A stretch of 64,000 bases of DNA from Tamarix chinensis. Lineage: Eukaryota > Streptophyta > Magnoliopsida > Caryophyllales > Tamaricaceae. Position 1 is the first letter of the stretch, and every line of letters starts with the position of its first letter. Both the position numbers and the translations under genes were made by a program. Positions 42,885 to 56,890 of this stretch are shown here, piece after piece. The stretch lies in NCBI GenBank assembly GCA_030549775.1, contig CM060172.1, positions 124,795,122 to 124,859,121 on the forward strand. Direction: 5' to 3'. The notes under the pieces are model-generated. The model was not told the DNA's origin and did no database searches. It saw only the letters and a list, made by a program, of their open reading frames with translations.

Positions 42885-43990
42885 GAGTATTATGGTAATT
42901 TTGGAGGCATGGGCAAAGTGGTAATTTTGTAATTAAAGGGTAAAAGGGTAATTTTGAAATTAAAAGATAAAATGGTAATTTTGGAGATAAAGGGGTATTA
43001 GGGTAATTTTGGAGGTAAGGGTAAAATGGTAAATTTGTTAGTAAAAGGATAAAATGGTAATTTTGGAGGTAAGGGTAAAATGGTAAATTTGTAAGCAAGA
43101 GGATGAATTGGTAATTTTGGAGGTAAGGAAAAAACGGTAATTTTGGAAATAAAAAGGGTAAAGTGGTAAATTGTAAATGAAAAGGGGTAAAATGGTAATT
43201 TTGGAAGTAAGGGGTAAAAGGGTAATTTTGAAAGTAAAGGGGCAAAATGGTAATTTTATGGATATAGGGTAAAATATTAATTAAAGGGTAAATTAGTAAT
43301 TTGTAATTAAAGGGTAAAATGGTAATTTTGTAAATAAAAGGGGTAAAGTGGAAATTAGAAGGAGTAACTTGGTAATTATAATAATTGAGAAGAGTAAAAT
43401 GATAATTTAATAAAAGAGAAGGATGAAATGATAATTTAATAATGGAGAAGGGTAAAATGGTAAATATGATAAATGTGAAGGGAAATTTGGTAAATTAAAT
43501 AAATAAAGGCTAATTTGGTAAATTTGATAATGGAGAAGGGTAATTTGGTAATTATGATCATATAAAAGGGTAATTTGGTAATTTAACCAACCAGAGGGTA
43601 ATTTGGTAATTTTGATAATAAAGAAGGGTAGTTTGGTAATTGATAATAGAGAACGGTAATTTGGTAATTAACGAAATAAAGGGATAATTTGGTAATTAGG
43701 TTAATAAGGAAAGGTAATTTGGTAATTTGACCAACTCAAGGGCAATTTATTAATTATAATAAAGGAAAAGGGGCAAAGTGGTAATCTAACCAACCAAATG
43801 GAAAATATATTAAGTGTAATAATTATGAAGGGGGATTAGTGACCTGATAAGTATGGGAGATAACTTGGTAACCTAAATCGAGTAAGGGGTAACTTGGTAA
43901 TTATGTAACAAGGAGGGTAATATGGTAATTTGTCAAGTAAAGAAGGGATGACTTAGCAATTATATAAGTAAGGGGTAAATGAGTAGTTTG
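42885..43990. repeat. GGTAATTTTGG minisatellite in C
   Basis: More than thirty degenerate units, mostly 20-35 bp, contain AGGGTAAAATGGTAATTTTG or a close variant. Homologous arrays are at 56200-56890 (D, reverse complement) and 60700-61330 (E). Confidence 0.9.
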
Positions 43991-44689
43991 TATCTAACAT
44001 GTCATTGTGATTGTGGAATTTCATAATATGACTCAAATAACATTGATTAGCGAGGTAAAAGTATTTGATGATTAGTAAGTATCATGAGAACGAATTCTAA
44101 TTCGAAATTAGATAAGATTAGGATGGCCTTGATGATTCTTCTGTGGTACCTTGTATAACCATTTGAATAAGAAATATATGACGATATCTGAACGATTGAA
44201 AGTGAATAATTATCTAATTATTGTGCTTTTGAGATCACCTTAATTAAGACACTAATATTTAAAGTGAAAGACCTCGAGATAGGAAATGGTGGCTCTTTCG
44301 GGGTCGCTACCCTAAAGATGTGGTTTAGCCCACGATTATTCTGGTATTTGCTAATGTGCCTTTGTGCCTCGGCCAGGCCCTATATCTACTCTATCTAGCT
44401 CTACGGACCTAGTTAGGGGGTATGTATACTTATGGAATATGCGTCCCTGTCGGTAGGGTACTGAGTTAGCTTTATGCACCAGTACAACTAGGGTATATTT
44501 GTATCCCTAGGTTGATAGTTGAAGGGTACTGAGTAGCTTTTATGCACCAGTACAACCAGTGTACCTTTGTGTCCCGTGATCTTGATCTCCCTATTGAGAC
44601 AAATAAATGGAATTGTTGTGCTGATTAAAAAGAAAAAACACTAATCATTAAAGTGAAAGATTAATGAGTCGGGCCTGGTTGAATTATAT

Positions 44690-45020
44690 TATGAGTACCA
44701 ACCCACCGGATATAATAGTGGCCCAAGAGGTTTTGCCCTGGATGATGTTTATAAGTACCGATACATCAGATATAATAGTGATCCAGAATGTTTTACCCTG
44801 GATGATGTGTATTTGTATTCCGATCCACCGGCCAGAATAGTGGGGTCCCGAGCTTAATAAATTTGATTTGGCTGTAAATAGATTATGAAAAATACTAATC
44901 ACTTATAGTGGAATACCATGTGAGTCGGGGCCAGACCAGTCCACCGGCGAATAATAGTAGCCAGGAGTGTTTTTCCCTGCATGACCAGTCCATCGGCGAA
45001 TAATAGTAGGGTTCCCGCAC
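44690..45020. repeat. GTCCACCGGCGAATAATAGT repeats in C
   Basis: Several units of roughly 45-70 bp combine a (G)ATCCACCGG or GTCCACCGG word, an (AT)AATAGTGG word and TTTTGCCCTGG. The same repeats occur in D (54820-55130) and E (62210-62570). Confidence 0.85.
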
Positions 45021-45257
45021 TCACACGAATAATTATAATCCGACATGATTAATAACAATGGACTAAGGGCTTAAGGCCCAGAAGTATCAATTGTTCTCTA
45101 TGGCCTATTAATATTTAATTGATTTGTTAAGTATGTGATTGTATAAATGTGGATATTAAGTATTTACCTTTCATTATGTATGTATGTAGTATCATGTGTT
45201 GCATTGCGGGTCTATTGTTAAGTGTGATTTAAAGGATTATTCAGTACCGTAGTACTG

Positions 45258-47730
45258 AAGGATTATTCAATATAGAGCTCGAAGGTAATCTATAGAGTAA
45301 ACTAGAACTTCACTAGGGCACTAAGGCACACTAGTGAAACCAAGCCAAAACAAGGACTCCTACTTTGTCTCCGGGGTAGCTAACTCTAAAGAGTAAAACA
45401 TATCCAAACTCTAGGTCTTCCATTTTAAATATCAGTATTTTATTTGGTGGTCACAAATACCATATAATAAATACACATGATTTCAATTTCCATATTTATC
45501 CATTTTTTCGTTAATCCCAATTATTTAAGGCAACCCTAAGGTTAACAGTCCAAGACAAAGTCAATAATAAACATTAAGATCAACCTAAAAATCCCCTAAT
45601 GACATCATATGTCCAATTATTCACATTTAGATGCATTACGTTATAAATGATCAAAATGCACTTGAAACCATAATTATCATGATATTATCTATTTTAATGA
45701 TACACTTTATTTTAATTAATAATTTATCATGAAATGGATAAAATATGATAAATTGAAACATTTTACCATGAACGTAAATGTTGAGTCATGATAATTGACT
45801 ATTTTACCCCTATATGTGAATAAGCATATGAAACCCTATCATATGCATTCTAACTTATCATAGCTCACATACTTTCATAGTTAACATCATATAATACATG
45901 TTAGGAATATATGTTACAAACAAGAAGCATGATACTCCTAAAAGATAAGTATAACACTAGAGCATACAAATATTAACCATGCGAAAATAAGCCTAAACAT
46001 GATCAACCTATCATGTTATATATATCAACACTCTTATAAATAATGCATAATTAATTCACAACATTAAACCTAATATAGTATGTTCTGTGTACTTAATATT
46101 ATAAATAATATATATGCTCAATATACATAAACTCATGCTAGCATACATAGAGAAATAAATACAACATAGTAAGACATACTTAGAAAAACAAATGCAACAT
46201 AAGATAATAAAACTCTAATATGCTATCAAGTAATTTTCAATTTTTAGTAGAGCATATGACTAACTTAATTCCAAGCTAAAATAGCAAAATATAACAACTA
46301 ACACAAAACTTTAGCCTCCACTAATTAATACCATCCTTCTTCACCAAAAAATAAACCTAACAAAACATTATATTAGCAACTAAATAATACTGTAACAAAT
46401 ATTAACTAAGCTAAAATGAAATGGAGGGGCCAAATCAAGAGAATTTGTGCACATGAAACTCATGCATTAAGGAGGGAAATAGAAGCTTGGAAAGCTACAC
46501 AAGCTAAGCAAGGAAGGGCGCACACAACATAAGCTCGACAACACAAAACTCACACAGCACAATTTCATCAGCACGTATCATAAGCTCAGCAACACATAAC
46601 ATGAGCTTGATAACACACAACACAAGCTCAATAATGCACAGTACAAGCTTGACAAGCAATGATTATATCCAACACAATATAAACAGCACACATGAGTTTA
46701 GCAACACACAACATAAGCTCAACAACACAATCATGAGCTCGGTAACACACAACATAAGATTAGCACGCAAGGATCACACACAACACAAGCTCGGTAACAC
46801 ATAGCAAAATCTTGACACAAAATTCTCGTGCACAAAACAAGCTTAATAACACACGCATAAGCTCATCAACATGGAGAAGAGATGTTGAGGGGGTTGATTG
46901 ATTGGAGAATTCATAGTGAAGGTTGGGGGTGAGCATTGAGGTGGGACTTTGAAGGGACTGAGGTGCATGGGAAGATCACTCTGGCTAAGGATGGGGGAGG
47001 TTATAGTTCTTAAAGAAAGAGGAGGTGTTGGGCGGTGTTTATTTGCACAGGAATGGTGGTGCAAGACTGCAAAAATGGTGGAAGCCGGGATGGTGTTTGG
47101 CTAGGTAAATTGCTATCAAAAGTGGTGGTGGTACATGAGAGGATTAGTGGAAGATCAGGGAGATAATGGTGTGATTTAGGTAGGTTTTTAGGTTAGTTAT
47201 GGTAGAAAAAATAATGGCAAGGGTTGGAGAGAATTATGTAGAGGAAAATCTGGGGAGAAAAGGAAAAAGAATGGAGAAGGAATGAGGTTTTGGTTAGTGA
47301 TATACTTACAAGAAAAAAATGATGAGGAAGAGAAAGTTGTAGGGGAGTTGGTGCATGTAAATGGAGAAGAAAAGTCATAAAGGGTTGTGATAGAGTGATG
47401 GGGGTGGTTGCATGAAAATCACGAGGGTAAGGGATTGAGTGTGGGTTTAGAATTTAATCCGATTAGTTTGGTTAGTAAAAACAAACTAGGAAAACAACCA
47501 ATTAAGGTGATAGAGGAAAAGGTAAAAAGAAACACAATTATGGTAAATTATTTAATAAATGATTGAGGTTGAGGACAAGGGTTATGATTTAAGGGTTAAA
47601 AGATATAATTAAGACACTTTTTATTATTAAATCTCAAATAAAAGGTTAAATATCCAAAAACAAAGATTAATAAAATTTTGGAGTGCTAAATTAGGGTTGA
47701 ATTGAATAATTAAAAATAAAGGAAAAATAG
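45258..47730 (+). mobile_element. Element H1, partial forward element
   Basis: It enters in the middle of a B-like element at a segment with GGCACTAAGGCACAC and continues with CCATTTTAAATATCAGTATT (45420-45439) and AT-rich DNA. A 30-35-bp repeat of AGCTCRACAACACACAACA (46500-46860) and a G-rich block (46860-47450) follow. Both termini are missing. The right boundary with H2 is approximate. Confidence 0.5.
46500..46860. repeat. AAGCTCAACAACACACAACA minisatellite
   Basis: About ten degenerate units of 28-40 bp lie within H1. I see no copy of this repeat elsewhere in the window. Confidence 0.75.
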
Positions 47731-49101
47731 TTAAGCATGAAAATTATAATTGTTGTGTGGCATGTGATATTTGTGATGACTTAATAGCATATTAATATTT
47801 AAAGTGGAAGACCTCAAAATTATAAATAGTTTACTCTCTGGGGTTAGTTACCTTAGAGATGAGGTATGGTTTATCAATTTGGTTTAGTTTCACCATTGAG
47901 CCTTGATACCCCAGTAAAGCCCTAGTCTGTTCTATAGGTGATCTACAAACCCTATAAATGGTATTGATATGTAAGGATTAGGTAAGCTAGGTTGAATGGT
48001 ATTTTATTGTTGTTAGTACGCCAGTATAATCGGTGTACTTTATACTTCTTCGGGTTGTATGGTTGGGAGGGTATTGTGTTGTCTATGTGCACCAATACGA
48101 TCAAAGTAATTTATACATCTCCAAACTGTCTCTTGTATCCCATTGAGTAATAAAAATGGAAGTAGCTATTTTGTGGTTATCAGTAATATATTATATCGTG
48201 GTTTAGTAGTTGAATTTGTCCCCTGCATGATGTTTGTTTTGGATTGATTATGATAAATGATTGAGAGGGTGTTGTGTTGCCTCTGTATGCTGGTATGACT
48301 CACGTATTTTATACATCCTCAAATTATCTTATCTACCTTTAGTTATTAGAAATGGATTAATGTTTATGAGATTGGCGATCTTTTTTGGAAATGGTTAAGA
48401 ATAGTTTGGTATCTTTCCTCCATGGACTACCCTCGGCATGTTTTGGTTATTGAGTTTCGTATTATAGTTTAAGTGTAATAGTATGTTGAGCATGTGTCCT
48501 TAGCGATTATTATATTCTAAAATGTTATCATACCTTGTTATCACCCTTATGATTTGATGTGTTTATGTCATATTTCTCTTGTGATACATTATATGTGCTT
48601 CATGTGACCATTACATGCTTAGTATTGTGTACTAGTTTGCTTAGTATTGTTATACTAATAGGTTCCATTTTAAGATCTCTTACATATTCAATGGGAAGTT
48701 GTGACTTTATAGGATTGCTTTTAGGGTTTTGCTTGATGGATAGTGTTTGGGATTTAAAGTTAGATTATCCAGAGTTTGCTCTAGTGTCTTTTGATCCAGA
48801 TATCCCTTTAAATATTATGTACATTTCTATATTCATTTTCTTTAACATCTATAATCTTTATCATATTTTTTTACAAGATCATAATAGTGTAATTATGTAA
48901 TATAATCTCTTATCCACTTCTTACGATTGTTAAACTTAATTTAAGATGAATAATATTTTAGCTTTAGCACTTAATGTAATTATGGTAGAGAAACTAACTT
49001 ATACAAAGTCTAGCAATAACACCTTATGATTTAAATGTTTTAACTTCCACAATTAACTCTTTTAAACAAATTTTGCAAGTGTTAAAAATGGAGGTGTTAC
49101 A
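47731..49101 (-). mobile_element. Element H2, partial reversed element
   Basis: It contains TTAATATTTAAAGTGGAAGA (47791-47810) in reverse orientation, a TTAGTAT/ATACTAA hairpin (48641-48658) and the end word GGAGGTGTTACA finishing at 49101. Its end region resembles the start of G1 read backwards (TGTAACACC, then CCATTTTT and a CAAATTTGTTT-like word). The left boundary with H1 is uncertain. Confidence 0.55.
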
Positions 49102-49248
49102 AAGATACTCTATACCTATGCAAATGCCTCCTGCCAATAGATTAATTAACGAAAACCCAAGCTTACATTTAGTAGTAATGTGGCGGAGGAGAGACAATAA
49201 GAGCTCATCGAAACACTTGGTATTTTTGAGGTGGTTAATTATGGTTAT

Positions 49249-49486
49249 TATTTAGGCCTTTCTATCATGGTGGGCAGATCTAAAAAGTAGATGTTATGCT
49301 CCCTTAAGGATCATATAACGCCTATGATTCAAGGTTAGAGGGAAAATAACTTATCTCAAGCAGCCAATGAGGTGTTGATGAAGTTTGTAGCACAAGTTAT
49401 CCCACGTACACTATTGTCATTTGTAAGCTTCTGACAACTAGGTGTATGGAGATATAAATGATGTTGGCACAATTTTGGTGGGGTAA
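49249..49486 (+). pseudogene. Decayed LINE (L1-type) reverse transcriptase fragment
   Basis: One frame from 49249 reads YLGLSIMVGRSKK, a stop, MLCSLKDHI..., a stop, then NNLSQAANEVLMKFVAQVIP and, after two more stops, HNFGG. This matches the conserved post-catalytic part of plant L1-type reverse transcriptases (YLGLP..GRSKK; LS.AG.EVL.K.VAQAIP; FWWG). At least four in-frame stops show it is dead. Element F inserted just downstream, at 49489. Confidence 0.8.
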
Positions 49487-50229
49487 TATGTAACACCCGT
49501 TAAATTTATGAACCAACATTTTTTATTTTTTAAAGTTAATTGTGAAAGCTAAAATAGTAAATCTCAGGGTGTTGTCGCAACACTTGGTACAAGTTTAGTT
49601 TTCTCTACCATTATATTACCAAATGATAAGGATAAAAACGTTATTCTAGTTACGTCAATAACACGACTATAAATCAAAGAAGTGAGAGGGTTAAAGTAAT
49701 TTAATATCATTTTAAATAAAAATAAGTGTTAATGGTTACAAAATATTAGTAAAAGGAAATACAAAAAGATATAAAGAATACAGAGTCTTCCAGATCAAAA
49801 GATACCAAGCAAAAAATCGGATAATCCTATAATCCCAACCCAAATAGTAGCTACTAACATATCTTATAAGTTAATCTACAAAGACCATTGCCTATTGAAT
49901 AAACAGATACTCATGAAAAGGAACCCTTCAGTACAACAGTACTGAGTAGCCCACTATATAAAACTAATATAAAAGGTTCACATGGAACACATAAAAAACA
50001 TCACAACAATACATGAACATTTAATTATACATATGTTAATTGAAATACGATAATTGTTCATATAATCACATAACATCAAGGCCATATATTACCAATGATC
50101 ATTCATCTAGAATAAACTGAAACTTACCGATGAAACATCCAAGAATGCTCTTTGCAATATATGTAGAAAACAATATCATTTTCACGTCATAAACATGTCA
50201 TAGTTTTCATTATCAAAACCCAAAACTCT

Positions 50230-50510
50230 CGTAACATAAGTAGGCTCATCGGCACAAACCAATAACAGCTTTTGATATAACATAAGTAGGCTCACCGGCA
50301 CAAACCAATAACAGCTTATGACATCATAAGTAGGCACAAAGGCTGCTACCAAATCACAAGCATACAAAAAAGCTGCTATAGAACTGTAAGTAGTAAGGTA
50401 GGTACAAAGGCAAATACCAAACTATAAGTAGGCATAAAGGCTACTATTGAACCACATGTAGGCATAAAAACTACTACTAAACCACAGGTAGGCACAAATG
50501 ATGCTATCAA
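50230..50510. repeat. Decayed GTAGGCAC minisatellite in F
   Basis: About eight units of about 30-55 bp contain AAGTAGGCACAAAGGCTGCT or variants. It is homologous to the array in B at 15890-16245. Confidence 0.75.
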
Positions 50511-52550
50511 CCAATCCAATAATCATTTCGAATCAAATAATATTCATTTCCATTTTCATTTTAGTCGAGGGGAGATCATATCAACCCGGACACACTAAGG
50601 TACTCCGATTATACTGACACATAAAGATAGCATAATATCCTACCCGACTATCAATCCATGGACATAAAGGTACCCTGGTCTCACCAGTACACAAAGGTAA
50701 CATAACACCCTACAAACGTAGACACCTAATCTATAAGTATATATAGTTTATATTAGGTCCGCAGAGCTAAATAGAGTAAGATATAGGCTTTAGCTAGAGT
50801 ACTAAGGCACACCAGCAAAAATCTATAAATAATCGTGGGCTAAGCCACGTCTTTAGGGTAGTTGCTCCTAAAGAGCCACAATTTCCAATATTTAGGCGTT
50901 TCACTTTAAGTATTAGTAAATTATAACGATGACCACGGAACCACATATTAATCACACAGATCTAATTATTTATACTTAACCATTTTTACTCATTTCCAAA
51001 TATTATGAGACAACCATAATCAAGGCCATTACCAATGTCAACATAAAAAATCTACTAAGGCCATCCTAGGTTCAATTATTCACTCTTAGGCACTTGAGGT
51101 TAAAATGACCAAAATACCCCTGAGGCTAAATCTAACACATTATCATCCATTTCCATTATAGATTCCATTTTATTTATCAACTTGTCATAAAAATGATAAC
51201 ATGCCATAATTAAATTATTTAGCATGTAATTAAATCATCATATAAGCCAAATTACTATTTTTCCCTTATACATACTTTTCACATAAAATCCTGACAAGCG
51301 TTTCCAAAACAATAGAACACATATTTACATGTTTAACAACCAATAATACATATCAAGCATTTTTATTAGAATAATCATCATGGTACACTCTAAATTACCA
51401 AAATACCCCTAGGTCATATAACAACAACAACAACAATGGTGGAACATTAGTTTCTAAAATAGCAAAATGCCTATTCTTATGCTCAATATTAAATAATACA
51501 TATTAGGCATGTTTATTAGAATGCTTACCATAGTATACTCAAAATTACCAAAATACCCCTAGGCCATATAATAATAATAATTATCATGTTGAAACATGTG
51601 TTTCTAAAACATCAAATCACATACCACCATACTTAAAAATAATTAGAACATGTTAGGCATTTTGATTCAGATTAATATTATGATGTGCTTAAATGACCAA
51701 ATTACCCACAGGGCACCTAATAATAATAATCATACTACAAGTATATCTAAACATGATTAACCTAATATTTTCACTTGTACATATCATACAAAATCTCTTT
51801 CTAACATTAGAACCATTTTAATCTCACTTTTGTCACATGATATAACATGCTTCCTTTTTTGATTTTTCATGATAACAATAATAAACACATAATTATATGT
51901 AACAAATTATTCTTAATATAATTTCCACACAAAAACTCTAATGGACTATCATACAATATTCCAAACATTTTAGTAGTATATAAAAGTTGCTTAATTTCCA
52001 GCAAAAACACAATTTATAGGTAACTTCCTATAAATTATTAGGTTATGCTGATAGAAATTGTGTACCTAAAAATAAAATCACAAATTCCATATTAATATTT
52101 GATCAATAAAATAATATTTTTTATTAAAAATATTTATTAAGCATAAAATTACTAAACTACCATTACATATTAAATGTAAGCAGCGTGAGCCATGCATACA
52201 TAGGAGGGCTTAGGGCTGGTTGGTTGATGGTCGGAGATGGTGGTTGGGTGGTGTTAGTTCGGATGGTCAGTGCAAGTGTTGCAGTGGGCTAGTGTAGGAG
52301 GGTTAATGGGTTGTGATAGCAGATGGTGTAGGGCTACAGGAAAAGGTCACGATGCAGAGGAGGGAAAAATGATAAGAAGAAAAGGAGAGGAAGAAGAGGG
52401 AAGAGTCGGTGATGAGGGTGGATGCAGGGTGTATGTGTGTGTTGTGCAAGCTAGTGGAAGGGTGGCCATGAGTAGGCTTGTCTAGGAGGATGTACGATTG
52501 AATGGAGGATGGTAGAGGTGGCGTTGGCGTAGCTAAGGAAAGAGGATGAT

Positions 52551-52967
52551 TGGGGGTGACAATTTTTTCAGCGGGTTCAGGACCCCGTTGGGGATTTTCC
52601 ATTTGGGTTCAGGTTCGAGGAGAGAATTTGGGAATTGGGTACGAGTTTGGAAATTTTTAACGAGATTTTTTTTTTAAACGGGTTTAGGGTCCCCATCCCC
52701 AAACCCACCCTGAATAATATATATATATAATTTTATAGAATATAAATTAAAAATATAATATAAAAAAAGGCTTTGGGATTAGGGATCGGGTTGGATTTTA
52801 AAGTCGGGGAATAAATCGAGGATGAAAAATAGATTGGGTCAGGTATAGGGATTTGATCCCTTCGGGATTGGGTCAAGGGATTAAGTCAAGTTCAATAATT
52901 ATTTTTCTTATCGGATTCGGGGATGGGGATGGGGTCCCCGTCCCCGACCCACCCCATTTCATCCCTA
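52551..52967. mobile_element. hAT-type MITE 1 (417 bp)
   Basis: The left end is TGGGGGTGACAAT and the right end, read on the minus strand, is TAGGGATGAAATG, similar to Ac-like termini. Flanks are AGGATGAT (52543-52550) and AGGATGGC (52968-52975), an 8-bp duplication with two mismatches. The interior is rich in GGGGTCCCC and CCCCGTCCCC words. There is no transposase. Confidence 0.75.
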
Positions 52968-55900
52968 AGGATGGCTTTGTGTAATCCCCCGAAAATTTTA
53001 AAAGCCTATAATTTAATTAATAACTTTTATTTGGGATAAATTAGCTTTTAAATCTATTTAATTTAATTATTTTATGGATTTTAAGTATATAAAATTGGAT
53101 ATAAATATTTAGTAAATTAAAATAAATGTTTTGTTTTTTTATCATACCTTTTTATTTAAATAATTTTCCAAACCATTATTTTACTAAAATTTTCCTTTTT
53201 AAACCCATATTTTTAATTATATTAAATAAATTTATTACCAAAAAATATTGTATTTTATTATTTTATAAATTATTTTATTTTATTTTGTCCTATTTTCCCT
53301 TTCCTTTTTTCCTTTTTTTTCCTTTTCCTTCTCTTTTTTCTCCTTTTTCTCCTTTCTTTCTTTTTTTTTTCCTTCCCTTGGGCCGCTAGGCCTTGGCCTA
53401 CCTTCCTCCCCCTAAGCGTTGGGTTGTTGGCCCATCTCTCCCTTCTCCCTTCCTTCCCCTTTCTTTCCCAGCTTGCCCTGCATTCCTCGCCCTTGGGTCG
53501 TTGACCCATTTCTTTCCTTCCTTTCCTTCTTCTCCCGCCCATGCCGTCGCCCTAGACCACCCCCATTTCTTTCTTCCTTCTCCCGTGTCCATCTCCTGGC
53601 TCAGCCTCCCTTCCTTCTCCCCTGACCAGGTTGGCCCACTCCCTTCTTCCCCTTTACTGACTTTCACGCACGCACCAGCCGCCCTTCTTCTTTCTTTCTT
53701 CTTCTTCCTTTTCCCCAGCGCCAAAACCGGACCACCTCCGCCATCTCTGGCTGCCCCACCTACAACCCTCTCCCTACTGATCTCCCTATCTCTCTCTCAC
53801 ACACACACACACCATTTTTCCTACATATCTCAACCCCACCACCTCTCCCTCTGCTTACCCATGCCCCTCTTTTCTCCTCCCTCTCCTTGCCATTCCCATG
53901 CCCCTACCACCCTGCCACCGCCATACCGAGCCCCCTATCCCCTCCTTTCTCTTCCTCTTCTTTTTCTTCTTCCCTCCCTACCTCATCCTGCCATTTTCGA
54001 GCCTCCCATGCCCTTCCCCAACCTTCTTTCTCTCCTTTCTTCTCCTCCCATCTCCCTCCCCATTTTTGCTCTGCCGCCCCTGTAACACCCCCAAAATTCA
54101 CTACTAAAAAATTTCGTTTAATTAAAGAAAATTAGCAAAAGAAAAATAATAAACCGTAAATTCTAGGGATATTACCGCCACACTTAGTACCAGACCGGTT
54201 CACTCCTACCATTCCAGTACCAAGTGTTAAGGCTAAAAGAGTAAAATATAATTTACGAGAAATTCAACATATTTAAATCAGAGTAGCGCAAGTAAATATT
54301 TTATAAGAGTATAATCCACTGGTGTTGGTTACAAAACAATGAATACATTGAAACTCTAAATTTAAAGGAGGCAGAGTAAATCCTAACAGATCCGGATAGT
54401 TCCTTACGCTCTTTCCCGAGGGCCCGCTTGAATAGCACCCAAAAACAACCTATAAGGGACACTGCACATTGAATAGGCAGGGGCCCCACGAAGGGAACCC
54501 TTCAGTACTACGATACTAAGTAACCTTTTAAAACACACTTAAAAGTAGGCATGCAATGTAACACATGATATACTAATATATCCATACATAATGACAGGTG
54601 TAAACATAATATTCAGATCCCTATATTCACATGCTTGACAAGTCAATCGGATATTAATGGTGCATAGGTAATATTTACTTTCGCACATTCGCATACTTAA
54701 CAAGTCAACCAAATATTAATAGGTCATAATGAACAATCGATACTTTTAGGGCCTTTAAGCCATTAATCCATCATTAATCAAACATCTCGGAGTATAATTG
54801 TCCATGTGAGTGCGGGAACTCCACTATTATAGCTGGTGGACCGGAGTACATACAGTGGATCAGTCTCTAGGACAAAACGCTCTTGGCCACTATTATTAGC
54901 CGGTGGACCGGTCTAGCCACAACTCATAAGGTGTTCCACTGTAAGTGATTAGTGTCTTCCCCATGTCTTGTCGTTATTATGTTTGGTTTGCTGTGTACGG
55001 AATCCCCCACTATTATAGCCGATGGACCGGAAATCATGTAGGGAAAAACGTTCCTACCCACTATTATTCGCCGATGGACCAGTCTCTAGGGCACCCCGGC
55101 TCCTGACCACTATTATTCGCCGGTGGACTGGTCTGGGTTTGGCTCAACAGTCTTCTTCTTTAAGTGATTAGTGTCTTATTCGTATCTTATTCAAAAGCAT
55201 TTCACCCTTGACATGCATGCTACCGACCTCTACTTCTATCCTCCTAGGAGGGCCCATCCCATATCTTGAGACCTTTGTGCCTCTTATCACACCCCGACAT
55301 TCATTCCCCTTTACATTTACTCACAACGAAAACCCAACTCCTAAGGGTGTGGGTTGAGGCCCACTCACTGCCTTACCCTAGGGTTTCTCCAAAAACCCTA
55401 CTCTAGGCTTATGTGGCCCATCCTTCTCTGCCTTACACATCCCAAGCTATTTCAACCACCCCACACGTCACGACCCTTAGATCCAACCCTCACTTTCTAC
55501 CCCACTCATTCTTGTTTATTTTTATTAATTTCTTTTTCTTTTTCCTACATTCTCAAATTAGGGTTTCCTCCCAAACTCTAGCTCAATCTCTTATGCATCC
55601 TTGTAGTATCCCACGTAATATTTTTCACCCGAAGCCTCCGGTCACCCAAACGAAACTTTTATTACCTTCCTTGCATCCCAAGGCAACTTTTCATACATAA
55701 AGTTTGCCCCCATGCAGACTCTAACCATCCCATACAAACCCTATATTCTCCCACTCCTTCAATTTATGTAAAGTCCCCTTTTATTCATCCACCCATGGCT
55801 CAAGGATTGTTTGGGTCATTCCCACCTACATTAGCCAACTTACTTCCCTTTAGTTATCTTACTTTTCCATTTTCCTTTTTCATCCATCCATCCCACATTA

Positions 55901-56199
55901 CCACATTAAATATCCTAGCATGCATGTCCTAGAGGGTCACATCACATAACATCGTACACACAACAAATATAATCATCGTCCACATGTCATAAGGAAGTCA
56001 CATCAGCATACATTCACTCCCAGTTGCGCTATAAATGATTAATCATTAAGCATAAAGTACAAAATATGGTATAACACACGTCACACAAGGCACATAACTC
56101 ACACATAGTTGTTCTTAGCCACATTCCTACTCGGTTTGGGTTACTAAGTTATCTCCCACACTTATTTGGTCACTGATCACCCTTCATAATTGTTGCATT

Positions 56200-56890
56200 T
56201 ATCATAATTCCCATTTGGTTGGTTAGTTTACCGAATTGCCCTTCTCCTTTGTTATAATTACCAAATTTCCCTTTTAGTCATACAAATTACCAAATTACCC
56301 TTCTATATCATCATAATTACCAATTTGCTCTTCTCCATTATCATATTTACCACATTACTCTTTAGTTGGTTAAATTACCAAATTACCCTTCTCTTCCAAA
56401 ATTTACCATAATACCCCTTTTTCTTACAAATTACCAATTTATCTAATTACTTACAAAATTACCATTCTACCATTTATTCATAAAATTAACATTTTATCGT
56501 TTTACTTATAGAATTACAGTTTTGCACTTTAATCACAAAATTATCATTCTACCCTTTAATTATAGAATTACCATTTTGCACTTTTATTAAAAAATTACCA
56601 TTTTGCCCTTTAACTACAAAATCACCATTTTACCCTTTAATTATAAAATTATCATTTTTCTCTTTAATTACCACATTACCCTTTAATTATAGAATTACCA
56701 TTTTACCCTTTAATTATAAAATTACCATTTTTCTCTTTAATTACCAAATTATCACTTGACCCTTTAATTACAAAATTACCATAGTACCCCTTTATACTTA
56801 CAAATCACAATTTCATCCTTTTACTTATAAAATTATTATTTTACCCCTTTTCGCCCAAAATTACCATTTTACCTTTTATTACACCACTTT
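56200..56890. repeat. CAAAATTACCATTTTACCC minisatellite in D
   Basis: About twenty-five degenerate units of 20-35 bp are the reverse complement of the arrays in C and E. Confidence 0.9.

Larger units (their letters stand above)
40726..45257 (-). mobile_element. Element C, reversed TG...CA element, one end missing
   Basis: It starts TGTAATCCTCCGAAATTTT at 40726, matching the start of E at 52980. It then has a polypyrimidine/polyproline-coding block (41040-42170), a CATGCATC...GTTGCATG hairpin (42210-42225), a GGTAATTTTG array (42885-43990), GTCCACCGG-type repeats (44690-45015) and the CAGTAC hairpin (45242-45257). Right after the hairpin it is joined to H1, and the final roughly 450 bp present in E are absent. 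Long open frames in the C-rich block are low complexity. Confidence 0.75.

Noticed and set aside
53393..54085. 230-codon open frame
   Set aside because: It is the same C-rich block, in element E, interrupted by element D. The composition alone keeps stop codons away.
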